From assembly GCA_023265025.1 (NCBI GenBank), contig JAHFUP010000026.1, positions 1 to 57,177 of the forward strand: DNA of 57,177 bases. Direction: 5' to 3'. Origin of the DNA: Acidimicrobiia bacterium. Lineage in GTDB: Bacteria; Actinomycetota; Acidimicrobiia; Acidimicrobiales; AC-14. The translations under genes were made by a program, and so were the position numbers. This document shows, in pieces, positions 8,740 to 16,976 of the stretch. The number at the start of each line of letters is the position of its first letter. Positions within the stretch are counted from its first letter, which is position 1. The notes under the pieces were generated by a model that had not been told where the DNA came from, searched no databases, and worked only from the letters and a program-made list of their open reading frames with translations.

Positions 8740-9032
8740 CGGTCATGCGGTACGCCCTTTGGAGGACATGCGCCTCAAAGCCCATGGGGTGCGGCCACGC
8801 TTCCCACCTACCCGGCGATCAGGGGCAGGCCCAGCGGCCAGGGGTGCCCGCGGTTACGAGGCGGGCGACAGTCGGGAGCGGGCCACTTCGCCCACGGACG
8901 CGAGCCTCCACGCGTGATCCGCGACGGCGGACCTTCAACATCTGCTCATGCCCGTAACACCCCAGCGCACGACAGGACTTCCTCTGACAGCGGGCAAGCT
9001 CCTGTGGCGTAACGAGAAGGTCAAATTGGAGT

Positions 9033-9344
9033 GTGCGGGAACCCTATGACAGGTGCGGTCAGGTCCAGGTGGCCTTCGCCGGCCGGGCCTGGGTCATCGG
9101 TGGGGAGTTCACCGTGACGGCCGTCCGCCTAGGCGGCTACCTGGCCATGGGCTGCGGGGCCAGCGTCGCCAGCGGCGCCATGTTCGCCGCCAGTGGTTGT
9201 TCCCCGAGGGCCCGCCTCCAGCTCGCGCTACATGCAGCGGAGGCCCACGACGTGCACATGGGCCGCCGTGAATGGTGGTCAAGGTTCCCCGCCCGACCTA
9301 AAACCACTGGACCTAAACCTGGTGTCGAACCGACGGCCTCCTAG
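9033..9344 (+). CDS. Doubtful small protein
   Basis: A 103-codon frame with a moderately natural middle (VQVAFAGRAWVIGGEFTVTA) but no clear ribosome-binding site and a C-terminus that looks random. The stop lies inside the hairpin at 9338-9357. I do not recognise it. Chance is at least as likely as a real gene. Confidence 0.2.
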   Translation: MREPYDRCGQVQVAFAGRAWVIGGEFTVTAVRLGGYLAMGCGASVASGAMFAASGCSPRARLQLALHAAEAHDVHMGRREWWSRFPARPKTTGPKPGVEPTAS

Positions 9345-9577
9345 CGGCCGTTAGGAGACATAGGAGCAATTACGACACTGTTGTTCCCCCTCGCGTCCAC
9401 CGCTCGTCCACAACGTTGCACGGGTGTTCGACCACCGTGAACCGGGGTTTAGCTGTACCGGGGTGTAGTACGCCGTACTAGGAGCGCTGCGTGGTCGACC
9501 GGCCGCGGCGTTGGCCCGGTGGTAGCCCCAGGGCATACCAGAGGTCGCGTCCCCAACCGGGGCTGCCAAGAGGCTGC

Positions 9578-9608
9578 TTGACGCACACGGAGCGTTTGTG
9601 TGTAGGAT
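9578..9608 (+). promoter_or_regulatory. Sigma-70-type promoter for a leaderless gene
   Basis: TTGACG at 9578-9583 and TAGGAT at 9603-9608 are separated by 19 bases. The start codon GTG at 9615 is 7 bases after the -10 box, so transcription would begin at or next to the first codon. TAGGAT also precedes the gene at 54048. Confidence 0.6.
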
Positions 9609-9614
9609 GACACC

Positions 9615-10037
9615 GTGCCGACATGGGAGACGTTCAAGAAGCGCATGGTCCCGCTGACCAAAGCGCCGTACGTCACGATCCAGAAGCGCGGCACGATGAG
9701 TTTCAACAAGTCGGCTCACGCCGCCCTGGGTTCGCCAGAGGCCGTCGAGCTGCTGTACGACGCCGACGCCCAGATCATCGGTGTGCGGGCGGTGGAGCCC
9801 ACGGTGGAGCACGCCTACCCGATCCGGGCCACCGGTGGCGGCAAGAACGACGACGCTGGCTCCTACATGGTGTCGGGCCGGGCCTTCACCGTGTACTACA
9901 AGATCGACACCGAGGTAAGCCGCCGCTACCCCGCCACCATGGCCGATGACATTCTCTGCATCGACCTGACGGGACAGGCTACCGAGGTCACTTCGAACCG
10001 GAACGGCCGCCGCACAGCGACCGCCGACACCGGATAG
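9615..10037 (+). CDS. Conserved actinobacterial protein of about 140 aa
   Basis: Begins MPTWETFKKRMVPLTKAPYV from a GTG that is probably the first transcribed codon. The protein resembles a family of 120-140 aa proteins that I recognise from many actinomycetes (WETF...ITIQKRG...ALGxPEAVELLYD...SYxVSGxAFxxxYxIDT) but that has no established function. The N-terminal segment TIQKRGTMSFNKSAHAALG is similar in shape to AbrB/MazE-like swapped-hairpin strands, so DNA binding is a reasonable guess. The gene is isolated, has its own promoter and ends before a very strong terminator at 10096-10136. That self-contained design fits a cargo gene. Confidence 0.8.
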   Translation: MPTWETFKKRMVPLTKAPYVTIQKRGTMSFNKSAHAALGSPEAVELLYDADAQIIGVRAVEPTVEHAYPIRATGGGKNDDAGSYMVSGRAFTVYYKIDTEVSRRYPATMADDILCIDLTGQATEVTSNRNGRRTATADTG

Positions 10038-10095
10038 GTCTTCCGGAGGGGGCCGCCCATCCAGGGCGGATTCCCAGCATCACCGGAGGAGCAGA

Positions 10096-10136
10096 GCTGG
10101 CCGGGACTCCATGGAGTCCCGGCCAGCCGCCTTTTT
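10096..10136 (+). terminator. Strong intrinsic terminator
   Basis: A perfect 16-bp stem (GCTGGCCGGGACTCCA, 10096-10111, and its complement 10112-10127) is followed four bases later by TTTTT (10132-10136). The two arms directly abut, so a few central pairs must open for the loop. It ends the 140-aa protein gene. Confidence 0.9.
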
Positions 10137-10294
10137 AGGGCTGGCTCCAAGGTAACACTTCTACGGTTCTGAGCCTCGGCATCCAGGCCCGGACCGGGGT
10201 ATCAGGGAACCGTTGACGCCGTGATCCCCGTGGAAGTCGACGCCATGGAGGACCCTCCGCTTGCATGTCGCAGGTCACCTCCCGGTGTTCAGCC

Positions 10295-10812
10295 TCAGAA
10301 CGAGGCGAGTTGGTCGCGGATGCGCGTTGTGATGGCTGCGTCGGGGCCGCATGCGACGTCGAGGATCACGAGCGCACGCTCCATCCGCTGGCGGGCGCCT
10401 CGGAGGTCGCCGAGATCCCGGAAAACCAGACTGAGGTTGCCGAGGGCAATGCGGCGTAGTGGTGGTCGGAGCCGAAGACGGCCTCCGTGATGGAGAGCGC
10501 CCGCACCAGGCGATCACGGGCCATGGACACCTGAGAGGTCGCCCAGATCCCGAAGGACGAGACCGAGATTGCCGAGGGTGCGTGCGACTTCGATGTGGTA
10601 CGGGCCGGACGAGGCCTCGGATGTGCCGAGCGCCCGCTCCAGGCTGTCCCCGGGCACCGGCAAGGTCGCCCAGATCCCGAAGGACGAGACCGAGGTTGCC
10701 GAGGGTGCGTGCGACCTCGATGTGGTCCGGGCCGTATGTTGCTTCGAAGATGGCAAGCGCCCCGCTCTAGCTGGCGGCGCGCGCCGGCCAGATCCCCGAA
10801 CGCCACGATCTG
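10295..10812 (-). pseudogene. Decayed TPR-repeat remnant of a second STAND/NLR gene
   Basis: Read on the minus strand from 10812, consecutive pieces in different frames give AFGDLAGARRQLER, then ALAIFEATYGPDH and VARTLGNLGLVLRDLGDLAG, then SSGPYHIEVARTLGNLGLVL, then ARDRLVRALSITEAVFG, then RRIALGNLSLVFRDLGDLRG, ending at a natural-looking C-terminus (TTRIRDQLASF) and a TGA at 10297-10295. These are the same 42-residue TPR units as in the TIR-NB-ARC-TPR gene at 13542-16316. At least four frame changes are needed, so this is genuine decay rather than a single error. The TIR and NB-ARC parts are absent: the Shedu gene ends only 60 bases upstream, as if it had replaced the 5' part. Confidence 0.85.
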
Positions 10813-10872
10813 ATCGGAGCGCTCAGGACGGCCTCGGCTGGGCCAGACAGTTTGGCAGTTGCTGAGGACGAT

Positions 10873-12102
10873 CTACTCCCCGGAGGCGCTCTCGGCTAGA
10901 TCGAGAGCCCACTCCGCTCGTGCAAGCACCTCGTCGAACGTCAGTATTTCGGGCTCGTGGAGCTGCCTGCGGAAGAGCTCGAAGGAACGGACCTTGTCTT
11001 GATGATCTCCACCGGCAGCGCCCGTCAGCTGCGAGAGGTTGCCAACAACGACGAAGGACCGTGGGCGAAGCAGGTAGGTGAAGTCTCCAGGCACGTCGGC
11101 ACCATCCGTGTCCATGGTGGCAAGCCGTTCGCCGATCTCGGTCACCGCCCGGTGAACGGTGCCCTGAAGTTGAGCGATAGCTCCCACCAGCTCCGGCGAC
11201 GCTGACCAACAACCCGAGCGGTACTCTCCTTGGAGGAGTGACGTGCGGTGGGTCTTGATCTCCGTGAACACCATCGAACGGATGCGTCCGGCGGTCCGTA
11301 ACAGGGCGTCCGTTCGCTTGCCAGCGGACCGGACGGATGCACCCACCACAACCTGCTCAAGCCTCTCGTCACTCCATGAGGTCAACAGTTGGCCGGTAAG
11401 TGCCACCCCGAGCATCCAGGGATTCGCCTCGAAGAGCCTCTGCCAAACTGCCTCAGGGCGCTGGCCAGGCACCCGACCAACCTCCTCATCGAAGAAGTCG
11501 TCATCGTCGAGCAGGCGGCGAAACGTCTCGATCTGCCGACGGCGTGCCTCAAGGGCGACCACGTCTCGAGCAGCAGCGTCATTTCGGATCAGATTGCGCA
11601 CTTGGTCAGGCGCGCGCTGATAGAGCCTGGACAGGGAATCGGGATCCGCGAGCAGATCCCGTAGGAGGCCGTCGTCGAAACGGACGGTCGTGTCTCCCTC
11701 GACCTGAAAGACATCGAGCATCCGAAGGAACTCGATGAGCCGTGAAGCCTCGGGCTGTCGGAGATTCAACAGGTTCTTGACCGTCCCGTTCGCACCGGGT
11801 GCGGGAACTCGCTGGATCCACAGCTCCTTGACGTTGCCAGGCTCGCGCGCGACGAGGAGCTTGAACTGGTAACGCCCGGCGGGTGTCTCACGGATGATCC
11901 ACTCGTCAAGCTCACAGTCGATCATCGTCTCCGTCTCCGAATCGAAGACCTTGCATAGAAACCGTGCGGGTTCTCCATCATCGGCCGAATTCGGACGTGT
12001 CATGGGGAAACTCCGGCTGGCGTAAGTGCGGCTGCCGAGGCGGCCTTGCGCGAAGGTCGTCTCGTCCTCATCCGGCTCAAACTCGTCCCACATGTCGGTC
12101 AT
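10873..12102 (-). CDS. sduA: Shedu anti-phage nuclease (SduA, DUF4263)
   Basis: A 409-aa protein. The C-terminal 190 residues carry the Shedu/DUF4263 nuclease signature: FEANPWMLG (225-232) marks the start of the domain, then KRTDALL with D265, MVFTEIKTHRT with E281-x-K283, and a helix AIAQLQ with Q311, which together make a PD-(D/E)xK active site. The N-terminal 200 residues (beta-rich, DEWIIRETPAGRYQFKLL) are the variable region that in Shedu proteins senses or recruits. Shedu is a one-gene defence system that nicks or cleaves DNA during phage infection, so no partner is required. The ATG at 12102 has GGAG 6 bases upstream. It lies between a dead STAND remnant and a live one, in keeping with a defence cluster. 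Family assignment is from motifs and layout. Confidence 0.8.
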   Translation of the reverse strand: MTDMWDEFEPDEDETTFAQGRLGSRTYASRSFPMTRPNSADDGEPARFLCKVFDSETETMIDCELDEWIIRETPAGRYQFKLLVAREPGNVKELWIQRVPAPGANGTVKNLLNLRQPEASRLIEFLRMLDVFQVEGDTTVRFDDGLLRDLLADPDSLSRLYQRAPDQVRNLIRNDAAARDVVALEARRRQIETFRRLLDDDDFFDEEVGRVPGQRPEAVWQRLFEANPWMLGVALTGQLLTSWSDERLEQVVVGASVRSAGKRTDALLRTAGRIRSMVFTEIKTHRTSLLQGEYRSGCWSASPELVGAIAQLQGTVHRAVTEIGERLATMDTDGADVPGDFTYLLRPRSFVVVGNLSQLTGAAGGDHQDKVRSFELFRRQLHEPEILTFDEVLARAEWALDLAESASGE

Positions 12103-12612
12103 GGTCGCTCCGCATTCCCACTCTCAGGGTATAGCGCGACACGCCGATCTAGAGTGTTGTCGTTGGGCCGGCGCCGCAGGAAGGACCCCGGCGCCTGCGC
12201 CGTCGCCGGGTCCGGAAGGCGGGAGCCTTCGTGTGTCGACCGTCCGCACGCTGGCGGGAGCTCCGTACCGAGGCCACGGCGAAGACCCAATGGCTGGAAG
12301 CACTGCGCGCACCTGCCGGAGGCTGGTCAGCATTCGGAGGACGGATTGTGTGGCCGATCGGTGGCCCACAAGCGGATCGGCTTCCGGGACGACAGGCGGA
12401 CGACCGTGATCATCGCGACGGGGCGTCATCGGCGCCGCCGCAAGCCGTTCCGGCTGCGGGCGCTCTGGGTCGTCGAGGGTCGGGCTGCGTTCTCGATGCC
12501 GGTCGCCGAGGGCCATCATGGGTGGATGGATGAAGACCTGAGAGGGGATGTCCGTTGGTCCGGACGTTGAGGGACTCCGTCGGTTAAGGGGCATGGTTGC
12601 CAAGCACAGCCT
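12103..12612. other. 500-bp spacer, nothing recognisable
   Basis: A frame reading VAHKRIGFRDDRRTTVII...LRALWVVEGRAAFSMPVA (about 12360-12570, plus strand) has some protein character but no start or family that I recognise. It may be the 3' end of a broken gene. No repeats or hairpins of the local family were seen here. Confidence 0.4.
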
Positions 12613-13379
12613 TCAGCGATGGTCGCAGAGCCAGTCGACCACCGTGGCCCACACCGATGAGCGGGGATCGATCAGGTCCATGTGGGCCACCGCCGGCGTG
12701 ACCAGGTCGATGTCGTCACCTGCGGCGCACGCCGCCGCAGCGTACCCGTGGGCCATGTCGACGGGCACGTGACGGTCGCCCTCGCCGTGGACGAGGAGTT
12801 GCGGCACGCCGAGCGGCAGCCTGGCCATCGGCGAGGCGATGGCGTAGCGGTCCGGGACCCGGTCCGGGCGACCGCCGAGCAGCTGGGCGACCGCGCCGCC
12901 CCCGATCCCCCGCTCGGCCGCGTCTAGCAGGTCGACCACGCCGGCGCCAGTGACACCGCGGCGGTCACCTCCACGGCCGGCGACGCGCCCGGCGCCCCCG
13001 CCGGCAGGCCGGGTCGGGAGGCAGCCCACAGGCCGAGCTGCCCACCGGCGGAGTGTCCAAGGGCGATGACTCGCGACAGATCGAGACCGGCCATCCCGGC
13101 CAGGGCGTCGACGCCGCCGGCCACGTCGTCGAAGGTTCCGGGCCACCCTCCGCCCAGACCGATCCCGCGGTAGTCGAGGTTCCAGGCCGCGAAGCCCGCG
13201 GCGGCCAGGTCGGCGCTGACATCGTTCATAGGCCGTCGTCCGTACATCGCCTGCCAGAACCCGCCGTGCAGGACGACGACGACCGGATGCGGGCCCGACG
13301 TCGGCGGGAGGAACAGCTCGCCGGTCTGGACCCGGCGGCGCCCGTACCGGAGGGTTGACCGGCCTCGCCCCCGCCGCAC
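12613..13379 (-). CDS. Alpha/beta hydrolase, frameshifted
   Basis: The 5' frame from GTG 13379 gives GELFLPP...PVVVVLHGGFWQAMYGRR, i.e. an oxyanion HGG, then VIALGHSAGGQLGLW, the nucleophile elbow GHSAGG, and stops soon after VSLAPAWSTC. A second frame continues at once with GVVDLLDAAERGIGGG, PQLLVHGEGDRHVP (acid loop) and AVAHMDLIDP with the catalytic His, ending at 12613. One missing base near 12945 separates the two. Joined, they make a typical dienelactone-hydrolase or carboxylesterase-like protein of about 255 aa with a complete triad. The uninterrupted domain downstream suggests a sequencing indel or a very recent mutation. Substrate unknown; cytoplasmic. Confidence 0.75.
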
Positions 13380-13486
13380 GACCCAACCGTACCGGCGCTC
13401 GAACCGCTTACGGCGCGGCGACGTCGTCGGTCATGAGGTAGGCACCCCCACTTACCATCGTCCCGATTGCGGATCGGCGAACGGGA

Positions 13487-13510
13487 CCCGCAGCCGGATC
13501 CTCCTGCGGG
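13487..13510. repeat. Hairpin element, short form
   Basis: Arms CCCGCAG (13487-13493) and CTGCGGG (13504-13510). The complementary strand reads CCCGCAGGAGGATCCGGCTG..., the same as the element at 5040-5080 without its 13 inner bases. It lies about 110 bases upstream of the hydrolase gene. The sequence to 13541 contains two further GATCCTCC words. Confidence 0.75.
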
Positions 13511-13541
13511 GCACTCGTCGATCCTCCTGGGCAGGGTGCGC

Positions 13542-16316
13542 TTATGGATCCTCCCATCTAGCAGGCACGCTTCTGAATGCGTCCAGCGCGCTACGGGCTG
13601 CCCTTGTATGGGGGTGTTCGGTACCGTAGGCGAGCTGGAATATACTGAGTGCGCGCGCCAAACGGTCTCGGGCGCCCACCACGTCGCCAAGGGCCCACAA
13701 GATGAGGCCGAGGTTACCGAGCGTGATGGCCACCTGAGGGTGGTTGGGGGTATAGACGGCCTCGATGCGACCGAGTGCGCGCTCTTGGCCCTCCCTTGCT
13801 GCCGAGAGGTCGTCTAAGTCGCTCAGAGCGGAGGTCATATTGGCGAGCGTGCGGGCCGCCTTGGAGTCCTTCTTCTTTGGGAGTGCACGCTTCTTGCGCT
13901 CGCTGACGAGTGTGGAGTCGCCAAGGGCCTGCAAGACCACACCGAGGTTTGCGAGCGAACGAGCCACCTGCGGGTGGTCGGGGCTGTAGGCGGCTTCGTT
14001 CAGCGCGAGGGCCCGCTCCAAGAGCTGGCGGGCGCCGACCAGATCGCCGTCCTCCCACAAGACGAGGCCGAGGTTCCCGATTGTGATGGCCACTTGAGGG
14101 TGGCTTGGGCCGTAGGCGTTCTCAATAACGCTAAGTGCTCGCTCTTGGCGCTCCCGGGCACCCACCAGATCACCCTCGGCCCTTAGGGCAAGCGCGAGGT
14201 TGCCCAGTGTGCGGGCCACCTCCGGATGGTCCGGACCGAAGGAGCCTTCGTTGATTCCGAGAGCACGCTCCAAAGTCTTCCGGGCGGCCACGAGGTCTCC
14301 GGCGTCATGAAGGATGGTGCCAAGATTGCCCAGTGTGCGGGCCACCTCGGGGTGGTCCGGGCCGAAGGCGGCTTCGTTGATTGCGAGCGCCCGTTCGATT
14401 TGGTTCCGGGCGCGCTCAATGTCACCGAGGTCCCGCAGAACCGGGCCGAGGTAACCGAGCGTGCGGGCTACCTCGGGGTGGTTGGGACCATGGGCGGCTT
14501 CGAGGATCGCCAGCGCCCGTTCCAAAAGCTCCCGGGCACCCACGAGATCACCGAGATCCCGTAGGACGGGACCGAGATTGCTGAGGGTGCGGGCCACCTC
14601 GTGATGGTCGGGACCGTTGGCGGCTTCGAGGATGGCAAGCGCCTGCTGCAGAACCTCGTATGCAGACCGAAACTGCGCCCTGGACCATAGGTAAACCCCC
14701 GCTGAGTCAAGGAGGTGACCCAACTCTGGCGTTCCCTTGGCGTACTGCGACAGAGCCAGTATGTGGGGGAGAAGAGCGGCCGAGCGCGGCCAGCTGCGGT
14801 GGTCGTCGGCCGGGTGGGGGAAGGCTCCGCGCAGCGTGGCGATGACGGCCTGCGCTCGGCTCTTAGCCTCGTCGGCGCTGAGCTGTTCGCGCACGACGGC
14901 ACCGACGACACGGTGGACGGTGATCGAGTCGCCTTGACGCCGCAGCAGGGCAAGGCGGCGCAGAGTACTCAGTGCGTCCTCGTCGGCAAGGGGGTCCCCG
15001 CTGGCGACCAACTCGGTGGGGATGTCATCAGGGGCGAGGAGGGCGCACGTCTCGAGCACCCGTGCAGCCGTCGAGCTCTCCTCACGCGCCCGGCGGTATG
15101 CGAGGCCGAAGGTCGCCGCCACGGTCTGGCGATAGGAGGCAGGCGTCCCCCGGACAAGCATCTCCCCCCGCCGGGAGGTGAGAAGGTCCCAGTAGTCGTC
15201 GAGGCCCATGCCCGTCTCCTCCACGTATGCACCCGCCTGCTCGAGGGCGAGAGGCAAGAGGCCAAGTTCCTCAGCTACCGCGCGGGCGGAGTCTGGGTCG
15301 TCACTTCCGGTGCGGGCCAGCAGGAACGCCACTGCGTCCGGCTCCGGGAGCACCTCGAGGTCAAGGGTCGTTGCCCGAGCACGCCAGGCCGGGTTGCGCG
15401 ATGTAACGAGGACCTGCCCGGCCCCGCCGGCGGGCAGGTAGGGGGCGAGAGCGCCGGGGTTTTCAGCGTTGTCGAAGACCACCAGCCAACGGTCACGTGT
15501 TGCGAGTTCAGCGTGTACGTGACTGACGATCGCGGCTGGATCCTCTGTGGGCAGGCCCAGGCGCTCGGCCAGAGACGCTAGAGAGCCCGCGACGGCGGCG
15601 GGGATCTCGGCGGGGACCCACCACACAAGGTTGTAGTCAGGCGCCCGGCGCCAGGCGTGCTCGACGGCGAGCTGCGTCTTGCCCACCCCGCCCAGGCCGG
15701 CTACCGCAAACACGGCCACGGCAATCTCGCTCCCGCTCAGCGCGTCCCGTAGCGTCTCAAGTTCGTCGTCGCGCCCGGTGAAGTTGGAGTTTCGGGCCGG
15801 AACATTCCAGACGGCGGGGAGCCTGCCGGGATAGGGACGGGGGGATCCCGACGTCACCCCGGCTCCAGGGAACGCGACGGGGGTTTCTGGCTTAGCGCGG
15901 CCCGGCGCAATGCTCGTGAGGAGGCGGCGCTTTGCCTCCGCCTCGTCTTGGCCCACGACGTCGACGTAGACGACGACTCGCAGCAGCCCTTCGGGGCGGC
16001 AGTCCCCGATCCGAACTGGGAGAAGCCGGCCGTGACGCCCAGTCGGGTCGTCCGCGAACGCCGCTGCCCACTCGGCCTCGCCGAACGCCGAGCTGAGATA
16101 TGCCTCCGAGAACAGGGGCAGCACCCGGTCGGCACGCTGGAGCGCGTCGTGCATGTCGATGGCGAAGTTCGTCCCCGCCCGAAAGTCCCAGGCTTGGACG
16201 ATCGTCGTGAACCCTGCGTCCTCCAGCACCCACGCAACCCACTCAGCCCAAGCGACATCGGCTCCCGTGTAGCTCAGAAAGAAGTCGACGCGCTGTTCGC
16301 TTGGTTCCACTGGCAC
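13542..16316 (-). CDS. TIR-NB-ARC-TPR protein (STAND/NLR), putative anti-phage sensor
   Basis: A 924-aa protein with three parts. Residues 10-135 are a TIR domain (VDFFLSYTGAD at the start; SEAYLSSAFGEAEW, where E82 aligns with the catalytic Glu of TIR NADases). Residues 175-400 are an NB-ARC ATPase: P-loop GLGGVGKTQ (207-215), Walker B LVVFDN (278-283), VTSRN (304-308) and LGLLPLAL (351-358), followed by a winged-helix region. Residues from about 550 to 915 are about nine 42-residue TPRs of kinesin-light-chain type, one degenerate (KKRALPKKKDS). The same repeats show as 126-bp units in the DNA. The design is that of a STAND switch: the TPR part binds a trigger, NB-ARC oligomerises and TIR consumes NAD. 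Start GTG 16316; GTG 16310 is better spaced from GGAG. FxsT-like proteins share this layout, but no FxsA/FxsB genes are seen. Confidence 0.85.
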   Translation of the reverse strand: MPVEPSEQRVDFFLSYTGADVAWAEWVAWVLEDAGFTTIVQAWDFRAGTNFAIDMHDALQRADRVLPLFSEAYLSSAFGEAEWAAAFADDPTGRHGRLLPVRIGDCRPEGLLRVVVYVDVVGQDEAEAKRRLLTSIAPGRAKPETPVAFPGAGVTSGSPRPYPGRLPAVWNVPARNSNFTGRDDELETLRDALSGSEIAVAVFAVAGLGGVGKTQLAVEHAWRRAPDYNLVWWVPAEIPAAVAGSLASLAERLGLPTEDPAAIVSHVHAELATRDRWLVVFDNAENPGALAPYLPAGGAGQVLVTSRNPAWRARATTLDLEVLPEPDAVAFLLARTGSDDPDSARAVAEELGLLPLALEQAGAYVEETGMGLDDYWDLLTSRRGEMLVRGTPASYRQTVAATFGLAYRRAREESSTAARVLETCALLAPDDIPTELVASGDPLADEDALSTLRRLALLRRQGDSITVHRVVGAVVREQLSADEAKSRAQAVIATLRGAFPHPADDHRSWPRSAALLPHILALSQYAKGTPELGHLLDSAGVYLWSRAQFRSAYEVLQQALAILEAANGPDHHEVARTLSNLGPVLRDLGDLVGARELLERALAILEAAHGPNHPEVARTLGYLGPVLRDLGDIERARNQIERALAINEAAFGPDHPEVARTLGNLGTILHDAGDLVAARKTLERALGINEGSFGPDHPEVARTLGNLALALRAEGDLVGARERQERALSVIENAYGPSHPQVAITIGNLGLVLWEDGDLVGARQLLERALALNEAAYSPDHPQVARSLANLGVVLQALGDSTLVSERKKRALPKKKDSKAARTLANMTSALSDLDDLSAAREGQERALGRIEAVYTPNHPQVAITLGNLGLILWALGDVVGARDRLARALSIFQLAYGTEHPHTRAARSALDAFRSVPARWEDP

Positions 16317-16426
16317 GACTCCATCGTGGCCGGTGTCGGCGGGCCAATGCCGACAAGAACTCGGATGAGTCGTCCATCCTTAAGCCCGAACTCTTCCATC
16401 CGGCGTCCGTCGTCCCCCGCGGAAGA

Positions 16427-16453
16427 CGACGACCGGGGCCCGCAGGAGGAATC
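16427..16453. repeat. Single divergent minisatellite unit
   Basis: ACGACGACCGGGGCCCGCAG followed by GAGGAA is one unit of the 25-26 bp repeat with T lost from GGTCCC. It lies 110 bases upstream of the TIR-STAND gene and is the last copy before the tRNA fragment. Confidence 0.85.
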
Positions 16454-16854
16454 TCCAGCGGACGCCGATGCTCCGCCAGGGCACGACTTGAGGCGGTGTC
16501 CCGTAAGAGTGGTTCGGTGGAGCGTCCCGGTGACGGGGGCCTATACGGTGCAGCCCTGAGCCGGCCGCGATTCACGCACGGTCTTCTCCGAATCCGCTCG
16601 CGGGTCCCGGCGCTCTGAGCCCGTTTCGAGTCACTGACAGTGGGATGGTCATCCTGTTTGTGGGGACATTGACTGAACATGGGGAGCGCGGGCTTTACGG
16701 GGTCTTCGCACGCCAGCACGGCCGTCCTGGGTGCTCCCGGGACGTGGATGACACAGCCCGGATGCACATGGTGAGGGGCGTCCACGGGGTCGTCCTGTCG
16801 AGCGCGACCGCTCGGCCAGGCGCTGTTCGGAGCCCCGGACCTCGGCACCCTCGT

Positions 16855-16909
16855 CCGCCCGCTTATCCGCCCGCTTATCTCGGGCGTACTGGGGCGTACT
16901 GGGTGTACG
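16855..16909. repeat. Short direct repeats next to the putative attachment site
   Basis: CCGCCCGCTTAT occurs twice in tandem (16855-16866, 16867-16878). It is followed by CGGGCGTACT, GGGGCGTACT and GGGTGTACGC in 10-bp register (16881-16910). Helically phased short repeats about 70-120 bases inside an element end are typical of integrase-arm or excisionase sites. That role is inferred from position. Confidence 0.5.
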
Positions 16910-16976
16910 CGATGGACTTGGGCGCCGACAGAACCGCAGGTCGGAGCGCTGGAACGCACTCGATAGACCATCGAGA

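Larger units (their letters stand above)
8611..9577. other. Nearly 1 kb with no confident gene
   Basis: It holds the hairpin at 8711-8739, a weak ORF at 9033-9344, a hairpin at 9338-9357 (CTCCTA / TAGGAG around CGGCCG) and a small palindrome TAGTAC-GCC-GTACTA at 9466-9480. Everything else is unassigned. The stretch just before the promoter at 9578 is ordinary in composition. Confidence 0.5.

Noticed and set aside
9310-9360. A degraded tRNA on the minus strand (GTCGGTTCGACACC)
   Set aside because: The T-stem does not pair and no anticodon arm can be built; the nearby hairpin explains the structure.
12046-12570. Plus-strand gene in the Shedu upstream spacer
   Set aside because: First two thirds antisense-like; only the last 70 codons look protein-like and no start is credible.
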